DNA from: FEN-1279 sp964501535
Lineage (GTDB): Bacteria; Bacteroidota; Ignavibacteria; Tepidaquicellales; Tepidaquicellaceae
Assembly (NCBI GenBank): GCA_964501535.1
Contig: CAZCSV010000004.1
Coordinates: 186,001 to 250,000, forward strand
Direction: 5' to 3'
Length of the DNA stretch: 64,000 nt
This document shows positions 1 to 9,100 of the stretch, one piece after another (positions within the stretch are counted from its first letter, which is position 1; each line of letters starts with the position of its first letter). Below the pieces are notes generated by a model. The model made no database searches. It saw only the letters and a list, made by a program, of their open reading frames with translations, and had not been told where the DNA came from. The translations under genes were made by a program, and so were the position numbers.

Positions 1-566
1 GAGTATCACTCGAGATTGAAAAGCTGAATGAAAGATTAATTTCCGACGAATTTCTAGGTAAGGGGACGGTAACAGTCACGCAGATATTCTTCAATTCGCC
101 TTCTCAGTGCGCAGTCCCGGATGCTGCCAGCATACAGCTCGACAGGCGGCTGACATACGGGGAAACAAAGGAAAGTGCAATTGCTGAAGTTAAGGAAGCG
201 TGCAGACTTGTGGGCTGTCCCGATGCGGAAATCAAGGTATTGAGATACGATGAAAAATCCTACAAAGGACTTGCATATCCAACGGAAAAATATTATCCCA
301 CATGGAAGCTATCGGAAGATTCAAAATATCTTTATAACGCAGTAGAAGCTTATAAGAATATATTCAGGAAAGAGCCTTTGATTGGCAAGTGGATGTTCAG
401 TACGAACGGTGTTGCAATAGCCGGGATGCACGGCATTCCATGTATCGGGCTGGGACCAGGGAATGAAATACAGGCTCATGCACCAAACGAATCGTGTCCC
501 GTCGAGCATCTTTCGGGAGCCGCGGCTTTTTATGCGGGACTTGTATCAGGATTAAACAACAAATAA
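1..566 (+). CDS. ygeY: YgeY-like M20-family hydrolase, C-terminal part (5' end outside window)
   Basis: The reading frame is open from base 3, so this is the C-terminal ~187 residues of a protein whose start lies left of the window; the first internal ATG is at 210. Visible text includes SPSQCAVPDAASIQLDRRLT and later GMHGIPCIGLGPGNEIQAHAPNE, which match the end of the YgeY selenium-metabolism-linked M20 peptidase family (zinc-dependent amidohydrolases). The final part supplies the late metal-binding histidine region (AHAPNE) expected for M20 enzymes. It ends 15 bases before a PLP enzyme and sits with ygeW-, hydantoinase- and xanthine-dehydrogenase-type genes, the company YgeY keeps in E. coli and clostridia. 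The exact substrate is not shown by sequence; in urate-degrading clusters YgeY is thought to act on a ureido/carbamoyl intermediate. Confidence 0.85.
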   Translation, partial: VSLEIEKLNERLISDEFLGKGTVTVTQIFFNSPSQCAVPDAASIQLDRRLTYGETKESAIAEVKEACRLVGCPDAEIKVLRYDEKSYKGLAYPTEKYYPTWKLSEDSKYLYNAVEAYKNIFRKEPLIGKWMFSTNGVAIAGMHGIPCIGLGPGNEIQAHAPNESCPVEHLSGAAAFYAGLVSGLNNK

Positions 567-581
567 TTTATTTTTATTCCA

Positions 582-1751
582 ATGATTAAATACAGATGCA
601 CATTATGCGGCAAGGAATACGGGAGAGATGAGGTAAGATATTTATGCCCTGATTGCTCGAAAGATTATAAGCCTGGTGTTCCTCTGACGGGGGTTCTTGA
701 AGTTGTTTTTGATTATGATTATATAAAAAAGCATATCGGCCAATCAAATCCCGACTGGAATTTGTTTTCTGCTGTAGAAAAAAAATATTTTCCGGATTTT
801 CCAGTCGGTAATACACCTTTTTTCAAAGCTGAAAATTTATTCAAGGGATTCGGGAACGAAAACATATGGATTAAGAACGACGGTTTGAATCCGAGCGGTT
901 CTCTTAAGGACAGGGCGTCCTTTTTAGTTGTTGCGGAGGCAAACAGAATAAAGGAAAACGTGATAGTAACCGCATCGACCGGAAACGCCGCCAGTGCACT
1001 TGCGGCTGTATGTGCATCGGATAACAAGAAAGCAATTATATTCATACCCGAGTCTGCGCCGAGAGCGAAACTGGTACAGATATATTTATACGGAGCGGAA
1101 GTAATCAAAGTAAAGGGAACTTATGATGATGCGTTCGGATTATCGCTGGAATATACAAAGGGCAATCAGGGATTAAACAGGAATACGGCTTATCATCCTC
1201 TTACTATCGAAGGTAAGAAGACGGCAGGTCTTGAGATATTCCATCAGAACAAATTCAAAGTACCCGATGTAATTATTATACCGACAGGGGACGGAGTAAT
1301 TATAAGCGGGATATACAAGGCTTTTTATGACTTAAGAGAAACAGGTCTGGCGGAAAAGCTGCCGAGACTGATTTGCGTACAGGCGGAAAAATCGGATGCA
1401 ATAAATAATTTTATCAGGACAGGAAAGTTCAGAGAAGCCGATAATCCCGATACGATAGCGGATTCAATTTCAGTATCGGTTCCAAGCAATGCATTTATGG
1501 CAAAGAAAGCAGTAGAAGAATCAAAGGGTTTTCCCGTAACGATATCGGATGAAGAGATTTTAAAAGGACAGAAAATTCTTGCGAGCAAGACGGGAGTATT
1601 TGCCGAACCGGCGAGTTCAGCGACGGTTGCGGCTTTAGAGAAAATAAAAGATACAAATTTAATAGATAAAAAGGAGCAGGTTGTTTTACTGATAACCGGT
1701 AACGGATTAAAGGATATTGATAGTGCGATGTTGAACTTAAGGAATAAATAA
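582..1751 (+). CDS. Threonine-synthase-like PLP-dependent enzyme (fold type II)
   Basis: 389 residues. An N-terminal rubredoxin-like zinc ribbon (C6, C9, C22, C25) precedes a fold-type II PLP domain with the Schiff-base lysine K109 in SGSLKDRA and a phosphate-binding TASTGNAAS stretch. This architecture is that of threonine synthase, and the family name would be ThrC-like. Yet it lies inside a purine/hydantoin catabolic operon, 15 bases after the YgeY-like gene and 10 before a dihydropyrimidinase gene, and no threonine-pathway gene (hom, thrB) is near. I infer a catabolic lyase acting on an amino-acid-like intermediate, in the position that ygeX (diaminopropionate ammonia-lyase) holds in other clusters, but ordinary threonine synthase activity cannot be excluded. 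Confidence 0.8.
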   Translation: MIKYRCTLCGKEYGRDEVRYLCPDCSKDYKPGVPLTGVLEVVFDYDYIKKHIGQSNPDWNLFSAVEKKYFPDFPVGNTPFFKAENLFKGFGNENIWIKNDGLNPSGSLKDRASFLVVAEANRIKENVIVTASTGNAASALAAVCASDNKKAIIFIPESAPRAKLVQIYLYGAEVIKVKGTYDDAFGLSLEYTKGNQGLNRNTAYHPLTIEGKKTAGLEIFHQNKFKVPDVIIIPTGDGVIISGIYKAFYDLRETGLAEKLPRLICVQAEKSDAINNFIRTGKFREADNPDTIADSISVSVPSNAFMAKKAVEESKGFPVTISDEEILKGQKILASKTGVFAEPASSATVAALEKIKDTNLIDKKEQVVLLITGNGLKDIDSAMLNLRNK

Positions 1752-1761
1752 ATACATTAAA

Positions 1762-3126
1762 GTGTCAATGAATAGTATATTAATAAAAAACGGTTTAGTT
1801 TGTTTTGAAGACGGAGTGCGTCGCGGAGATGTATTTATACGGAGGGAAAAAATATCTTCTTCCTTTGCGGGTTCTGCTGCGGATGAAATAATAAATGCGG
1901 ACGGGTGTTACGTAATGCCCGGAATGATTGATATACACACGCACCTGTATGACAAGATAGGGAATTACAATCTTGCGGATGGTTATGAAGCAGGGACGAA
2001 GATTGCGGTTCTTAACGGGATAACTTCATTATATAATTTCGTCACACAGGGCAGGAATGAAACTTTGAAGGATTCAATCGAAAAGGCAAGGGTGAAAGCG
2101 AAAGGAAAATCATATTGTGATTACGGATGGCATTTAACTCCAACTGCCGCAGGGGAAGAAAAGTATAAAGAAGCAGAAGAAGCTATAGAGAACGGATTCA
2201 AAACGTTTAAATTTTACACGACATACAGAAACGCGGGATTATATACTTCTTACAATGAACTTGAAAAAGTTTTCGCGGGACTTGGAAAGCACGATATAAC
2301 TTTTCTGATGCACTGTGAGGACAACGGTATAATTGAAGCCGAATCGGAAAAAGAATTCGATTTTACGAAACCTTTTACGCATACGCTTTTAAGGCCAAAA
2401 CAGGCCGAGATAAAAGCAATCGGAAATGTCATTAATGCGGCGATGAAGTATAATGCGAGGCTGCATATTGTACACGTATCGACAGCAGAGGGGGCCGAAC
2501 TTATAAATAAGGCAAAGGGAAAAATGCGGATAACCTGCGAGACGGCACCGCATTATCTTTTTTTAAATAATGACTTATTGAAAAAGGAAAACGGTCATGG
2601 GTGGATTTGTTCACCCCCTTTGCGGGACAAAGAAAACACAAAGGAGATGACCGAAAAAGCAAAACAGGGATATTTCGATATATTTGCAACCGACCACTGT
2701 GCATTTTTAAAAAGGGACAAGGACAACGGATTTTTTTCAAAAGTGCCCGATATAAGAAAAGTTCCCAATGGTATAGCGGGTATAGGTGCATTGCCACACT
2801 TGACATTTAAGTTATATAGTGATAATTTTCGGAACGGGATTTTCGAATTAAGCAGGAGGCTATCGGTAAATCCCGCAAAGATAACGGGAATATATCCGAA
2901 AAAAGGAGTTATAAGAGAGGGTTCGGATGCGGATTTGGTGATATTGAACGCTTCGGGTGAAGAAAGAGAAATTAAGTCGAGTTTGTCGGATGTATACGAA
3001 ACTTATCCGCGCAAGAAAACAAAATTAAATTTTAAATATGTGATAGTCAGAGGCAATGTGATTGTGAAGGATAACCGGATAACTAACGAGAAAAATTTTG
3101 CCGGAGAATGTATAATAAAATCTTAA
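1762..3126 (+). CDS. hyuA: Dihydropyrimidinase/hydantoinase-family amidohydrolase
   Basis: 454 residues counted from GTG at 1762; ATG at 1768 is an equally possible start. All metal-centre residues of cyclic-amidohydrolases are visible: H59 and H61 in GMIDIHTH, the carboxylated-lysine candidate K150 in FKTFKF, H184 in LMHCED, H238 in LHIVHVS and D311 in FATDH. Such enzymes hydrolyse cyclic amides (dihydropyrimidines, hydantoins, allantoin, dihydroorotate). The neighbours point to the hydantoinase of an anaerobic purine/urate pathway (E. coli HyuA/YgeZ), opening a ring produced after the xanthine-dehydrogenase-type step. The exact ring substrate is inferred; dihydroorotase is less likely because no pyrimidine-biosynthesis gene is adjacent. 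Confidence 0.85.
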   Translation: MSMNSILIKNGLVCFEDGVRRGDVFIRREKISSSFAGSAADEIINADGCYVMPGMIDIHTHLYDKIGNYNLADGYEAGTKIAVLNGITSLYNFVTQGRNETLKDSIEKARVKAKGKSYCDYGWHLTPTAAGEEKYKEAEEAIENGFKTFKFYTTYRNAGLYTSYNELEKVFAGLGKHDITFLMHCEDNGIIEAESEKEFDFTKPFTHTLLRPKQAEIKAIGNVINAAMKYNARLHIVHVSTAEGAELINKAKGKMRITCETAPHYLFLNNDLLKKENGHGWICSPPLRDKENTKEMTEKAKQGYFDIFATDHCAFLKRDKDNGFFSKVPDIRKVPNGIAGIGALPHLTFKLYSDNFRNGIFELSRRLSVNPAKITGIYPKKGVIREGSDADLVILNASGEEREIKSSLSDVYETYPRKKTKLNFKYVIVRGNVIVKDNRITNEKNFAGECIIKS

Positions 3127-3136
3127 TTTTTGGAAA

Positions 3137-5392
3137 ATGAAAAAATCATGGCGTAATGATGCTTACGCAAAGGTAACGGGGAAGACAAAATATGCGGATG
3201 ACATAAAGTTTCCTTTTGTGCTTCACGCTGTGCCGGTATATTCAGATTTTATTCACGCGAAAATAAAGGACATAAACACAGCGGAAGCGGAGAAATCCGA
3301 AGGAGTAGTTAAGGTAATAACAGCAAGAGATGTGCCCGGAGTGAACAGGTGGGGGCAGATAATCCGCGATTTTCAGATATTTGCGGAAGATAAAATATTT
3401 TACAATGGGGATGTAGTTGCAATAGTAGTAGCAGAAACCAGGGAGCTTGCATTAAAGGCATCATTGCTTGTTGAGATAGAGGCTGAGGCATTACCTTCGG
3501 TACTGGATGCGGAAGAAGCAATGAAGTCAGAGTCTCCGATAATACACGAAAGTCACGGTACAAACATAATCAATCATCACAAAGTAAGGAGGGGTAGTGT
3601 CGAGGAAGGATTCAGGAATTCGGATGTTGTGATTGAAAAAGTGTTTCAGACGCAATTTGTCGAGCATGCTTATATGGAGACTGAAACCGCGGTCTGCAAT
3701 CCCCGTGCGGACGGAGTGATGGAAGTATATGCTGGAATGCAGCATCCTTTCAGCACAAGGAGGTTCACTGCGGCTCTGCTGGGAGTTCAGCTGGCAGATA
3801 TAGAGATTATTGGTGTTCCCGTAGGTGGCGGGTTTGGCGGAAAGGATGATACTATTGCGATAGTATGTGCGCGAACGGCACTTGCCGCAAAGTTAACGGG
3901 ACGGCCGGTTAAGATGTCGTACACACGCGAATGGTCAATAAGGGAGAGTTATAAGAGACATCCTTATAAAGTATATTACAAGATGGGTTTGACAAGAGGC
4001 GGGATAATAAAGGCAGTTGAAGCGAAAATAATAGCGGACGGCGGAGCATACTGCTCCGTAACGCCGTGGGTTACGTGGCGTTCGACGGTTCAATGCTGCG
4101 GACCATACGTTGTAGAAAATGTTCGTTGTGATACATTCGGAGTTTACACAAACAACGTAGTAACCGGTGCAATGCGCGGATTCGGCTCACCGCAGATGAA
4201 TTTCGTTATTGAATCCATGGTAGAGATTGCGGCGGAGAAACTTGGTATTCCGTCGGTTGAGTTCCGCAGAAAGAATATGGTAAAGCAAGACAGCGTAACT
4301 ATCACAGGTCAGAAACTGGACAATCACAAAGTTGCGATGGAAGAAGTGCTTGATTTAGTATTGAAGGAGTCGGATTATTTCGAAAAATACAAGATGTGCG
4401 GAACTGATAACTCAAGTGATGAAGCATACGGAATAGGGTTGGCGATGAGTTACAGGGGGATGAGTCTTGGAGCGGAGGGTGCTGATTTTTGTGCGGCGAT
4501 AATAAATGTGCAGGCTGACGGTTCAATACTGCTTGAGACAGGGATACACGAAAACGGTCAGGGTTCGGAATCCGCTATGTGTTTAATCCTTGCACGAGAG
4601 CTTGGGGTGAAGCTCGAGAGGATACGTTACAGGAGACCTTCCACTTCGGGCATCCCGGACAGCGGGACAACCGTTGCATCGAGAGGAACAGTATTGGGCG
4701 GGGGTGCTACAGTGAACGCGGTTAAAGAATTGAAGAAAAAAATTTTTGAATACGCAGGAAGAAAATTTGATTGTCTTGCGGATGAAATTGAAATTAAGAA
4801 TGATAAGATATTTGCGAAAGACAGAATTGTTTCCTTTGATGAGATAATAAAAGGGATGTACGGGGAGAGGATTTATCCTTTCGCATTTGGAGTTTTCAGA
4901 GCCCCCGAAGTAACCTGGGACGAGGAGACCGGACAGGGGGTTGCTTATTTTTCCTTTACATACGGCTGTCAGGTAATAGAGCTTACCGTCAACAAGAAGA
5001 CAGGGAAGGTGAAACTTTTAAATGCCTATGCCGCGCACGATGCAGGCAAAGTAGCTAACGAAAGCATGACGCTCGGGCAGTTTTACGGAGGTATAGCAAT
5101 GGGAGCGGGATATGCGCTTCATGAAGAAGTAAAAATGAAAAAAGGAAAAATAAAAACACTTAATTTCAATTCATACAGAATTCCGAGGGCTACCGACATG
5201 CCGGAGATGAAGGCATTCATAGTTCAGAATCCTGACCCGAATTCACCCAGCGGAGCGAAAGGGATTGGAGAGCCGACGAACGAGCTGATGGCACCGGCGA
5301 TAGCGAATGCAATTTATAATGCGACCGGAAAAAGATTTTACAAACTGCCGATTAAGATTAACATTAATGACGGAGTGGAGGCTGGGGAATGA
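3137..5392 (+). CDS. Xanthine dehydrogenase-family molybdenum-binding subunit
   Basis: 751 residues, about the length of E. coli XdhA. Family hallmarks are all present: the Mo-cofactor loop GGGFGGK (230-236), AMRGFG (345-350), a QGSES segment and the catalytic glutamate E712 in GAKGIGEP near the C-terminus. It belongs to the molybdenum hydroxylases (xanthine dehydrogenase, aldehyde oxidase, nicotinate dehydrogenase). It overlaps the next gene, a 2Fe-2S subunit, by four bases (ATGA), so both are co-translated. No FAD-binding subunit is found in the window, which resembles E. coli XdhD (Mo plus Fe-S only) rather than XdhABC. Oxidation or reduction of a purine is inferred from context; sequence alone does not fix substrate. 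Confidence 0.88.
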   Translation: MKKSWRNDAYAKVTGKTKYADDIKFPFVLHAVPVYSDFIHAKIKDINTAEAEKSEGVVKVITARDVPGVNRWGQIIRDFQIFAEDKIFYNGDVVAIVVAETRELALKASLLVEIEAEALPSVLDAEEAMKSESPIIHESHGTNIINHHKVRRGSVEEGFRNSDVVIEKVFQTQFVEHAYMETETAVCNPRADGVMEVYAGMQHPFSTRRFTAALLGVQLADIEIIGVPVGGGFGGKDDTIAIVCARTALAAKLTGRPVKMSYTREWSIRESYKRHPYKVYYKMGLTRGGIIKAVEAKIIADGGAYCSVTPWVTWRSTVQCCGPYVVENVRCDTFGVYTNNVVTGAMRGFGSPQMNFVIESMVEIAAEKLGIPSVEFRRKNMVKQDSVTITGQKLDNHKVAMEEVLDLVLKESDYFEKYKMCGTDNSSDEAYGIGLAMSYRGMSLGAEGADFCAAIINVQADGSILLETGIHENGQGSESAMCLILARELGVKLERIRYRRPSTSGIPDSGTTVASRGTVLGGGATVNAVKELKKKIFEYAGRKFDCLADEIEIKNDKIFAKDRIVSFDEIIKGMYGERIYPFAFGVFRAPEVTWDEETGQGVAYFSFTYGCQVIELTVNKKTGKVKLLNAYAAHDAGKVANESMTLGQFYGGIAMGAGYALHEEVKMKKGKIKTLNFNSYRIPRATDMPEMKAFIVQNPDPNSPSGAKGIGEPTNELMAPAIANAIYNATGKRFYKLPIKININDGVEAGE

Positions 5393-5856
5393 AACTAAAA
5401 GTTAACGATAAAATATATGACGTATCCGATTCCTTCCGCGATATGAGACTAACGGAATTTTTACGGGATGAATTGGGGTTGACGGGGGCGAAGAATGCGT
5501 GCGAAATGAATGCCTGCGGAGCGTGTTCGGTGCTGATGAACGGCGAAGTCGTAAAAATCTGTCATATTTTAGTGAAAGATGCGGAGGGGAAGGACATATT
5601 AACAATCGAGGGAATGGCGAGTCCTGACGGACCGCTTCACCCGCTTCAACAGGCTTTTGTTGATGCGGGAGCAATACAGTGCGGATTCTGCACTCCGGGT
5701 ATGGTGATGACGGCACATGCATTTCTTTTGAAAAATTCAAATCCGACCCGCGAGCAGATAAGAAAGGCGTTACAGGGAAACCTCTGCAGGTGTACGGGGT
5801 ATCAACAGATAATAGATGCGGTGGAAACGGCATCGGAATATTACAGAAATAAATAA
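5389..5856 (+). CDS. Xanthine dehydrogenase-family 2Fe-2S subunit
   Basis: 155 residues, the usual length for the small subunit of molybdenum hydroxylases. The N-terminal plant-type ferredoxin cluster uses C38, C43, C46 and C58; the C-terminal helical cluster uses C98, C101, C133 and C135 (QCGFCTPGM and LCRCTGY). It carries electrons between the Mo site of the preceding subunit and an outside partner. The start overlaps the stop of the Mo subunit gene by four bases. The gene order Mo then Fe-S, without a FAD subunit between or after, is noteworthy. Thirteen bases separate it from ygeW. Confidence 0.93.
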   Translation: MKLKVNDKIYDVSDSFRDMRLTEFLRDELGLTGAKNACEMNACGACSVLMNGEVVKICHILVKDAEGKDILTIEGMASPDGPLHPLQQAFVDAGAIQCGFCTPGMVMTAHAFLLKNSNPTREQIRKALQGNLCRCTGYQQIIDAVETASEYYRNK

Positions 5857-5869
5857 ACTTTAGCATTTT

Positions 5870-7027
5870 ATGAGCAAACTTCTTACAGAAAATTTTGGAA
5901 AACTATCCGGTTTAAATTTCAATTTATTCAACAAGGATTTTTTGCTGAATTCGGACAAGACGGATGATGAGCTGATGTTTACGGAATTAGTTGCGGAGAT
6001 ATTCAAGGAATTACACAGGGAGGGAAGGTCTTTTAAGGCTTTCGATTCCGGTCTCGGAATTTCGATATTCAGGGACAACTCCACGCGCACGCGTTTCAGT
6101 TTTGCTTCGGCTGTGAATGCTCTGGGGCTGGGGCTTTCGGAACTCGACGAGGTTAAATCACAGATTGCACACGGCGAGACGGTGAGGGAATCGGCTAACA
6201 TGATTTCATTCCTTGCACAAACAATCGGTATAAGGGATGATATGTATTTGGGGGAAGGAAACAAATATATGAGGGAGGTATCGGAAGCGGTTGAAGAGGG
6301 GTATCAGAAAGGAGTTCTTCACAACAGGCCGAGCGTGATAAATCTGCAGTGTGACATTGACCATCCGACGCAGGCTCTTGCGGATTTACTTAAGCTGAAA
6401 GATTATTTCGGTTCGTTCGGGAATCTCAAAGGGAAAAAACTTGCAATGACATGGGCATATTCGCCGAGCTACGGCAAGCCGCTTTCGGTTCCGCAGGGAA
6501 TAATAACTCTGATGACGAGATTCGGTATGGATGTTACACTTGCGTATCCCGAGGGTTATGATTTGATACCCGGAGTTGTTCAGCAGGCAAGAACTTACAA
6601 CAACGATTTTAAGATTGTCAATTCGATGGAAGAGGCGTTTAAGGGTGCCGATATAGTATACCCTAAATCATGGGCGCCGTTTTACGTTATGGAAGAAAGA
6701 ACGGAGCTTCTGAAAAAATCGGACGTGGCGGGTTTGGAAGAGCTGGAAGTGGAATGTCTTGCAAGCAATGCAAAGCACAGAGACTGGGAATGCAATGAAG
6801 GGAAAATGAAACTGACGAATGGCGGTGAAGCATTATATATGCACTGTCTGCCGGCTGACATAACCGATGTAAGCTGTGAGGCAGGAGAAGTTTCGAAAAA
6901 TATATTCGAGAGATACAGGATACATACATATCAGGAGGCGAGTTACAAGCCGTTTGTAATCGCGGCAATGATATTTTTAACGAGGATTAAAAATCCATAT
7001 GAAAAGCTTGAGAAAATAATAAAATAA
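5870..7027 (+). CDS. ygeW: Knotted carbamoyltransferase YgeW
   Basis: 385 residues. The carbamoyl-phosphate loop STRTR (71-75) and the HCLP motif (325-328) mark the aspartate/ornithine carbamoyltransferase superfamily, and the length and text such as NMISFLAQTIGIRDD and the long central stretch around WAYSPSYGKPLSVPQG match the knotted YgeW subgroup rather than ornithine or aspartate transcarbamoylase. In anaerobic purine/urate degradation clusters YgeW is thought to work in the catabolic direction, releasing carbamoyl phosphate for ATP formation. It is followed after 4 bases by a PLP enzyme and preceded by the 2Fe-2S subunit, consistent with one transcript. Confidence 0.9.
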   Translation: MSKLLTENFGKLSGLNFNLFNKDFLLNSDKTDDELMFTELVAEIFKELHREGRSFKAFDSGLGISIFRDNSTRTRFSFASAVNALGLGLSELDEVKSQIAHGETVRESANMISFLAQTIGIRDDMYLGEGNKYMREVSEAVEEGYQKGVLHNRPSVINLQCDIDHPTQALADLLKLKDYFGSFGNLKGKKLAMTWAYSPSYGKPLSVPQGIITLMTRFGMDVTLAYPEGYDLIPGVVQQARTYNNDFKIVNSMEEAFKGADIVYPKSWAPFYVMEERTELLKKSDVAGLEELEVECLASNAKHRDWECNEGKMKLTNGGEALYMHCLPADITDVSCEAGEVSKNIFERYRIHTYQEASYKPFVIAAMIFLTRIKNPYEKLEKIIK

Positions 7028-7031
7028 TTTT

Positions 7032-8483
7032 ATGTCGAGAATAATAAAAAGCATCAGCAGGGAAACAAGAAGAAAAAACGCAAGGAGATGCAGAGAGCGG
7101 GGAATAATAATCCCGACTTTCAGACAACTTAGAGACCCGGCTTTCATACCGGAAGAAATAAAGGTAAAACTGAAAGACATTGGTTTATGGGATATTAATC
7201 CTCTAAATCTTTTCAGGATAAACTGGAAAAATGATGTAAACACAGGGCTCTTTGGGGATGTTAATTATTTCGAGATACCGGAGCAGGTAACCGGTGTAAA
7301 GGCAAGAATAATCGGGCTTACGGGGAAATACTTCCCGACCGGTTCGCACAAAGTAGGTGCGGCTTTCGGGTGTCTCGTTCCAAGATTAGTGAGCGGTGAG
7401 TTCGACCCGGAAATACACAAAGCCGTATGGCCTTCGACGGGAAATTATTGCAGGGGCGGTGCATTCGACTGTGCGCTTTTAGGATGCACTGCCATTACGA
7501 TTCTTCCGGAAGAAATGTCAAAGGAGAGATTCGACTGGCTGAAGGAAATCGGTGCCGAAGTAATAGCGACTCCCGGTTGCGAGTCAAACGTAAAAGAAAT
7601 TTACGACAAATGCGGGGAATTAAGGGCTGACGAAAGAAATGTCATATTCAATCAATTTGACGAATTCGGCAATCCGATATATCATTATAATGTAACGGGA
7701 CCTGCGATAGAAGAAGTTTTCGAAAAAATAAACAAGGAGAACAAACTTCGTTTAACGGCGTATGTGTCTGCGACCGGTTCGGCAGGGACGATTGCGGCTG
7801 GAGATTTTCTCAAAAAGCATTATCCGCTATGCAAGATAGTCGCTTCGGAGGCGTTGCAGTGTCCGACTTTATACATGAACGGATTCGGGGGGCACAGGAT
7901 AGAGGGCATTGGCGACAAACATGTTCCGTGGGTACACAATGTCAGAAGCACGGATTGTGTAACGGCGATTGATGACGAGGACTGCATGAGGGTGTTAAGA
8001 CTTTTTAATGAAAAGGAAGGATACGATTATCTGATTTCGGAGGGAGCCGCTCCGGAAGTTGCGGAAAAGCTGTCTCTGCTTGGTATTTCCGGAATATCGA
8101 ATTTGCTTTCTTCAATAAAAACTGCAAAATATTTTGAGATGGAAGAGAACGATGTTATATTTACTATATTCACCGATTCGGTAGATTTATATAAATCACG
8201 GCTTAAGGAATTGAAGGATGAAAAAGGAGAGTACGGGAGGATTGATGCGGCAAAAGATTTTTCGGCTTCTTTACTTCATCAGAATACTGATTTCTTCAAG
8301 GAGCTGACATATTACGAGCGTAAGGCGATACACAATCTGAAATATTACACGTGGGTAGAGCAGCAGGGAAAAACATATGAAGAAATTATACAACAATGGA
8401 ATCCCGATTACTGGACGGAGTTGTTCGAAAAGGAGACAGGGTATTTCGACGAAATGATAGAAGAATTTAATAATTTGCAATGA
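7032..8483 (+). CDS. PLP-dependent enzyme, cysteine-synthase-like, 483 residues
   Basis: A fold-type II PLP enzyme with the probable Schiff-base lysine K107 in PTGSHKVGAA and conserved glycine-rich ATGSAGTIAAGD. It is ~150 residues longer than cysteine synthase: about 65 basic-rich N-terminal residues and a C-terminal helical tail are extra. It is not a close match to classical YgeX (diaminopropionate ammonia-lyase, ~400 residues), although it occupies a similar operon place just after ygeW. The likely role is an ammonia-lyase or beta-elimination step on an amino-acid intermediate such as 2,3-diaminopropionate, but this is inference. Its stop overlaps the start of the MocA-like gene by four bases (ATGA). 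Confidence 0.75.
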   Translation: MSRIIKSISRETRRKNARRCRERGIIIPTFRQLRDPAFIPEEIKVKLKDIGLWDINPLNLFRINWKNDVNTGLFGDVNYFEIPEQVTGVKARIIGLTGKYFPTGSHKVGAAFGCLVPRLVSGEFDPEIHKAVWPSTGNYCRGGAFDCALLGCTAITILPEEMSKERFDWLKEIGAEVIATPGCESNVKEIYDKCGELRADERNVIFNQFDEFGNPIYHYNVTGPAIEEVFEKINKENKLRLTAYVSATGSAGTIAAGDFLKKHYPLCKIVASEALQCPTLYMNGFGGHRIEGIGDKHVPWVHNVRSTDCVTAIDDEDCMRVLRLFNEKEGYDYLISEGAAPEVAEKLSLLGISGISNLLSSIKTAKYFEMEENDVIFTIFTDSVDLYKSRLKELKDEKGEYGRIDAAKDFSASLLHQNTDFFKELTYYERKAIHNLKYYTWVEQQGKTYEEIIQQWNPDYWTELFEKETGYFDEMIEEFNNLQ

Positions 8484-9046
8484 TTATCTCGGCATTAATA
8501 CCGGCGGCGGGAATCGGACGCAGGATAGGAACACCCAAGTTAATGCTGGAGATAGAGGGCAGAAGCTTTTTGGAAATAATTGTGAAAAATATTTTCGGTG
8601 CCGGCATAAAAAATGTGATTTGTGTGGTCAGCGAGGAAACTTACGATTGGGCGCAGGCGAACGTTCCGGGGATAAAGTATGTAATTAATCTAAGCCCGGA
8701 AAGGGGAATGTTATCGTCAATATTCTGCGGAATTAAAAAAGTCGGAAAATGCGATAGTGTATTATTGATTCCCGTCGACCATCCGTATGTAAGACAGGAT
8801 ACGTATAAAATTCTTAACGATACAGCTGAAAAGAATATTGGAAGTATAATAAAGCCGAGGTTCAAGGGCAAATCGGGTCATCCGATAATATTACCTGCAG
8901 ATTTATTGGATAAGGATGACGAGAAATTTTTTTCATTGAGGTTAGACGGAATATTAAGAAAATCGAAATACCGGAAAATATACGTCGATGTAAAGGACGA
9001 TGGGATTTTAAAGAATGTGAATACAAGAGATGATTACGACAAATAA
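8480..9046 (+). CDS. MocA-like molybdenum cofactor cytidylyltransferase
   Basis: 188 residues of the MobA/MocA nucleotidyltransferase fold. The N-terminus ALIPAAGIGRRIGTPKL is the nucleotide-binding signature, and PVDHPYV supplies the metal-binding aspartate region. MocA attaches CMP to molybdopterin to make the dinucleotide cofactor used by xanthine-dehydrogenase-type enzymes, which agrees with the Mo and Fe-S subunit genes upstream in the same operon. The start overlaps the stop of the preceding PLP enzyme gene. MobA-like guanylyl transfer or an unrelated NTP transferase is possible, but the cluster and the adjacent XdhC make MocA the best call. Confidence 0.82.
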   Translation: MIISALIPAAGIGRRIGTPKLMLEIEGRSFLEIIVKNIFGAGIKNVICVVSEETYDWAQANVPGIKYVINLSPERGMLSSIFCGIKKVGKCDSVLLIPVDHPYVRQDTYKILNDTAEKNIGSIIKPRFKGKSGHPIILPADLLDKDDEKFFSLRLDGILRKSKYRKIYVDVKDDGILKNVNTRDDYDK

Positions 9047-9100
9047 TAAAATAAAAGTATTGTAGGCAAGAAATATTTTTTTATATACAGAAATAAAATT

